Assembly: GCA_023251455.1 (NCBI GenBank)
Contig: JAHEYT010000045.1
Location: forward strand, 1-64,000
DNA length: 64,000 nt
Reading direction: 5' to 3'
Source: Bacteroidota bacterium
GTDB lineage: Bacteria > Bacteroidota > Bacteroidia > Bacteroidales > Prolixibacteraceae
The notes below the pieces were generated by a model, which saw only the letters and a list, made by a program, of their open reading frames with translations, was not told the origin of the DNA and did not search any database. Positions within the stretch are counted from its first letter, which is position 1, and every line of letters begins with the position of its first letter. Below, in pieces: positions 62,318 through 64,000 of the stretch. The translations under genes and the position numbers were made by a program.

Positions 62318-62839
62318 ATGGAATTTGATGACGTAATAAGGCACAGATATTCGGTGAGATCGTTTACCAGCGAAAAGGTGGATCGAAGTTTTATTCTTGA
62401 AATTTTGGAAGCTGCCCGAATGGCGCCATCGGCAGTAAATTATCAGCCTTGGCATTTCATTGTCATTACTGAGCCCGAAAACCTTACAGATCTTCAGGAA
62501 GTATACCCAAGAAAATGGTTTACTGAAGCGCCTGCTTGTATTGTAGTCTGTTCAGATCACAACCAATCGTGGAAAAGGAGATCGGATGGAAAAGACTTTG
62601 CCGATGTGGATGCGGCCATTGCCATCGACCATTTGGTTTTAAAAGCTACCGATTTAGGGCTCGGTACCTGCTGGGTCTGTAATTTTGATACCGAAATGAC
62701 CCGCAAGAAGTTGCATTTACCCGAAAATATTGAACCTATTGCAATTATTCCATTTGGATACACAACATCTGAAGCTCCTCCAAAATCACGGAAATCTTTA
62801 TCAGAACTGGTGCATTGGGAGAAGTTTACAAGCCTTTGA
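62318..62839 (+). CDS. Nitroreductase-family flavoprotein
   Basis: A 173-aa FMN-dependent protein: RHRYSVRSFTSEKV, AARMAPSAVNYQPWHFIVI (FMN-phosphate contacts), DVDAAIAIDHLVLKATDLGLGTCWVCNF and PFGYTTSEAP. It is in the small, single-domain group of NAD(P)H oxidoreductases with a very broad substrate range. The ATG at 62318 (MEFDDVIRHRYS) matches family starts; an upstream ATG at 62255 would add 21 odd residues. Its end overlaps the convergent aminotransferase by 14 bp. Confidence 0.93.
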   Translation: MEFDDVIRHRYSVRSFTSEKVDRSFILEILEAARMAPSAVNYQPWHFIVITEPENLTDLQEVYPRKWFTEAPACIVVCSDHNQSWKRRSDGKDFADVDAAIAIDHLVLKATDLGLGTCWVCNFDTEMTRKKLHLPENIEPIAIIPFGYTTSEAPPKSRKSLSELVHWEKFTSL

Positions 62840-63974
62840 ATTCCTGAATATATCTCTCAAGCCTGTTCAAGCCTTCAATGATATTTTCGAGCGAATTGGC
62901 ATACGAAAAGCGCAGATAACCTTCGCCATTTTCACCAAAATCGATTCCTGGAGTAACTCCGACATGTGCTTTCTCAAGAATATCGAAAGCAAGTTTGTAA
63001 GAATCTGAAGAAAGATGCCGCGCATCCACAAAAATATAGAATGCCCCTGTTGGCTCAACCATTATCCTGAAGCCTAACTCGCGCAAACGACTAATCATGA
63101 ATTTTCGCCGCTCATTGTAAATGTTTTTCATGTGCTCAACATCGGAATCCGCTTCACGCAGAGCGGCGATACCGGCACGTTGTGCGACGGAACTGGCGCA
63201 AATAAACAGGTTTTGCTGGAGTTTTTGGATTGGACGGACAAATTCTTCCGGAATAATCACGTACCCCAACCGAAGTCCGGTCATGGCATAAAGTTTCGAA
63301 AATCCATTCAGCACAAAAGCATGTTTGGTATACTCCAGAATGGAATGTGCCTGATCTTCGTAAACCAGTCCGTGGTAAATTTCGTCTGAAATAATATACT
63401 GTGAAAATCCGGCAATTGACTTTAACGTTTCCGGCGAAAGCAGGTTTCCGGTTGGATTCATCGGACTGTTGATCATGATGGCTTTGGTTCGATCTGTAAT
63501 TGCAGAACAAATATTTTCAGGTCGGTACTGAAATCCATCTTCTTCGTAAACAGGTACTTTCACCATTTTTGCTCCCGAAAGGCTGATGAAATTCGGATAG
63601 CAGGCATATCCCGGATCAGAAAGAATAATTTCGTCATCAGGATTACAAAGAGCGAAAAGTACCATTAAAATGGCAGGAGAAGTTCCGGAAGTAACAATAA
63701 CCTGTTCAGGAGAAATATGAACGCCGTAGTTCTTAAGGTAACTGTTGCAGATTTCTTGTCGTAATTCCGGATCGCCCAAACTATGAGTATAATGTGTCCG
63801 GCCTTGCTTCATGGCTGTTTCGCTAGCTTTTAACACGCACGAAGGAACATCAAAATCGGGCTCTCCAACCTCTAAATGAATGATGCTTTTACCCTCTTTT
63901 TCCAATACTGAAGCTCTTTCGAGAACTTCCATCACGATAAAAGGAGTTATATTTTGGGCCTTTTCAGAAATCAT
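62826..63974 (-). CDS. Class I/II PLP-dependent aminotransferase
   Basis: A 382-aa fold-type I aminotransferase of the aspartate/alanine group: HLEVGEPDFDVP, SPMNPTGNLLS, SDEIYHGLVYE, and the PLP lysine in NGFSKLYAMTGLRLGY; FYIFVDARH and LRFSYANS near the end. It interconverts an amino acid and its 2-oxo acid; the substrate cannot be fixed from sequence. The start ATG is 26 bp inside the window end. Confidence 0.93.
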   Translation of the reverse strand: MISEKAQNITPFIVMEVLERASVLEKEGKSIIHLEVGEPDFDVPSCVLKASETAMKQGRTHYTHSLGDPELRQEICNSYLKNYGVHISPEQVIVTSGTSPAILMVLFALCNPDDEIILSDPGYACYPNFISLSGAKMVKVPVYEEDGFQYRPENICSAITDRTKAIMINSPMNPTGNLLSPETLKSIAGFSQYIISDEIYHGLVYEDQAHSILEYTKHAFVLNGFSKLYAMTGLRLGYVIIPEEFVRPIQKLQQNLFICASSVAQRAGIAALREADSDVEHMKNIYNERRKFMISRLRELGFRIMVEPTGAFYIFVDARHLSSDSYKLAFDILEKAHVGVTPGIDFGENGEGYLRFSYANSLENIIEGLNRLERYIQEFKGL

Positions 63975-64000
63975 TTCGGTTTTTTATTTGGGAATTCGAA

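Overview
The window is AT-rich chromosomal DNA from a member of the Bacteroidota. The evidence is the gene set (ClpC, long SecA with a C-terminal zinc tail, fused E1 alpha/beta 2-oxoacid dehydrogenase, DUF3494, DUF6340, DUF6496 and Thivi_2564-type proteins, PyrD class 1B with PyrK) and recognisable TAnnTTTG promoter boxes, for example before gyrA. A Bacteroidales/Marinilabiliales-type lineage is my guess; the sequence does not let me name the genus. No rRNA, tRNA or CRISPR array was recognised.

Positions 1-22.3 kb form one coherent accessory region read entirely on the minus strand. It holds three CsbD-like proteins, YtxH, a holin-like protein, two lmo0937-type peptides, other tiny membrane proteins, two DUF3494 ice-binding lipoproteins, two AraC-type regulators, two sensor kinases and a response regulator. 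It also holds glycan genes: two GT4 transferases (one fused to a helical barrel), a PIG-L deacetylase, a GH100/debranching-like hydrolase and a GH130 protein. The main discovery is a composite promoter repeated 12 times here and not noticed in the other 41 kb. Read on the + strand it is a CAAAGGTG-like -7 box, 22 bp, TTACACAA, 13 bp, then TTACATCATTCACACAT. The two half-sites are always 21 bp apart. The copies precede nearly every transcription unit, including the operon of one AraC regulator with a hybrid kinase and response regulator. This outlines a probably undescribed stress regulon with autoregulation. One copy has no protein gene behind it, only a ~110-nt stretch ending in a terminator: a candidate regulon small RNA.

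22.9-32.4 kb: a start-less ORF directly behind mnmE, mnmE, two surface-glycan glycosyltransferases, fabG, a Cache/PP2C phosphatase and clpC. 32.6-36.5 kb: gyrA and a secreted TPR protein. 36.5-37.4 kb: a frameshifted IS200/IS605 transposase relic and an overlooked 59-aa gene. 37.4-45.9 kb (minus strand): mgsA, flavodoxin, branched-chain 2-oxoacid/pyruvate dehydrogenase E1 and E2, a serine hydrolase overlapping pyrD-pyrK, and an XRE regulator. 46.8-57.5 kb: a membrane metallophosphoesterase, an outer-membrane peptidase/propeller/barrel protein, a VWA membrane protein followed by three tandem DUF6340 lipoproteins, and a COG0523 GTPase. 57.7-64 kb: lgt, secA, a nitroreductase and a class I aminotransferase.

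Several MITE-like inverted repeats, a DUF6496 pseudogene with two lesions and a GC-rich degenerate repeat tract lie in the intergenic spaces of the accessory region.
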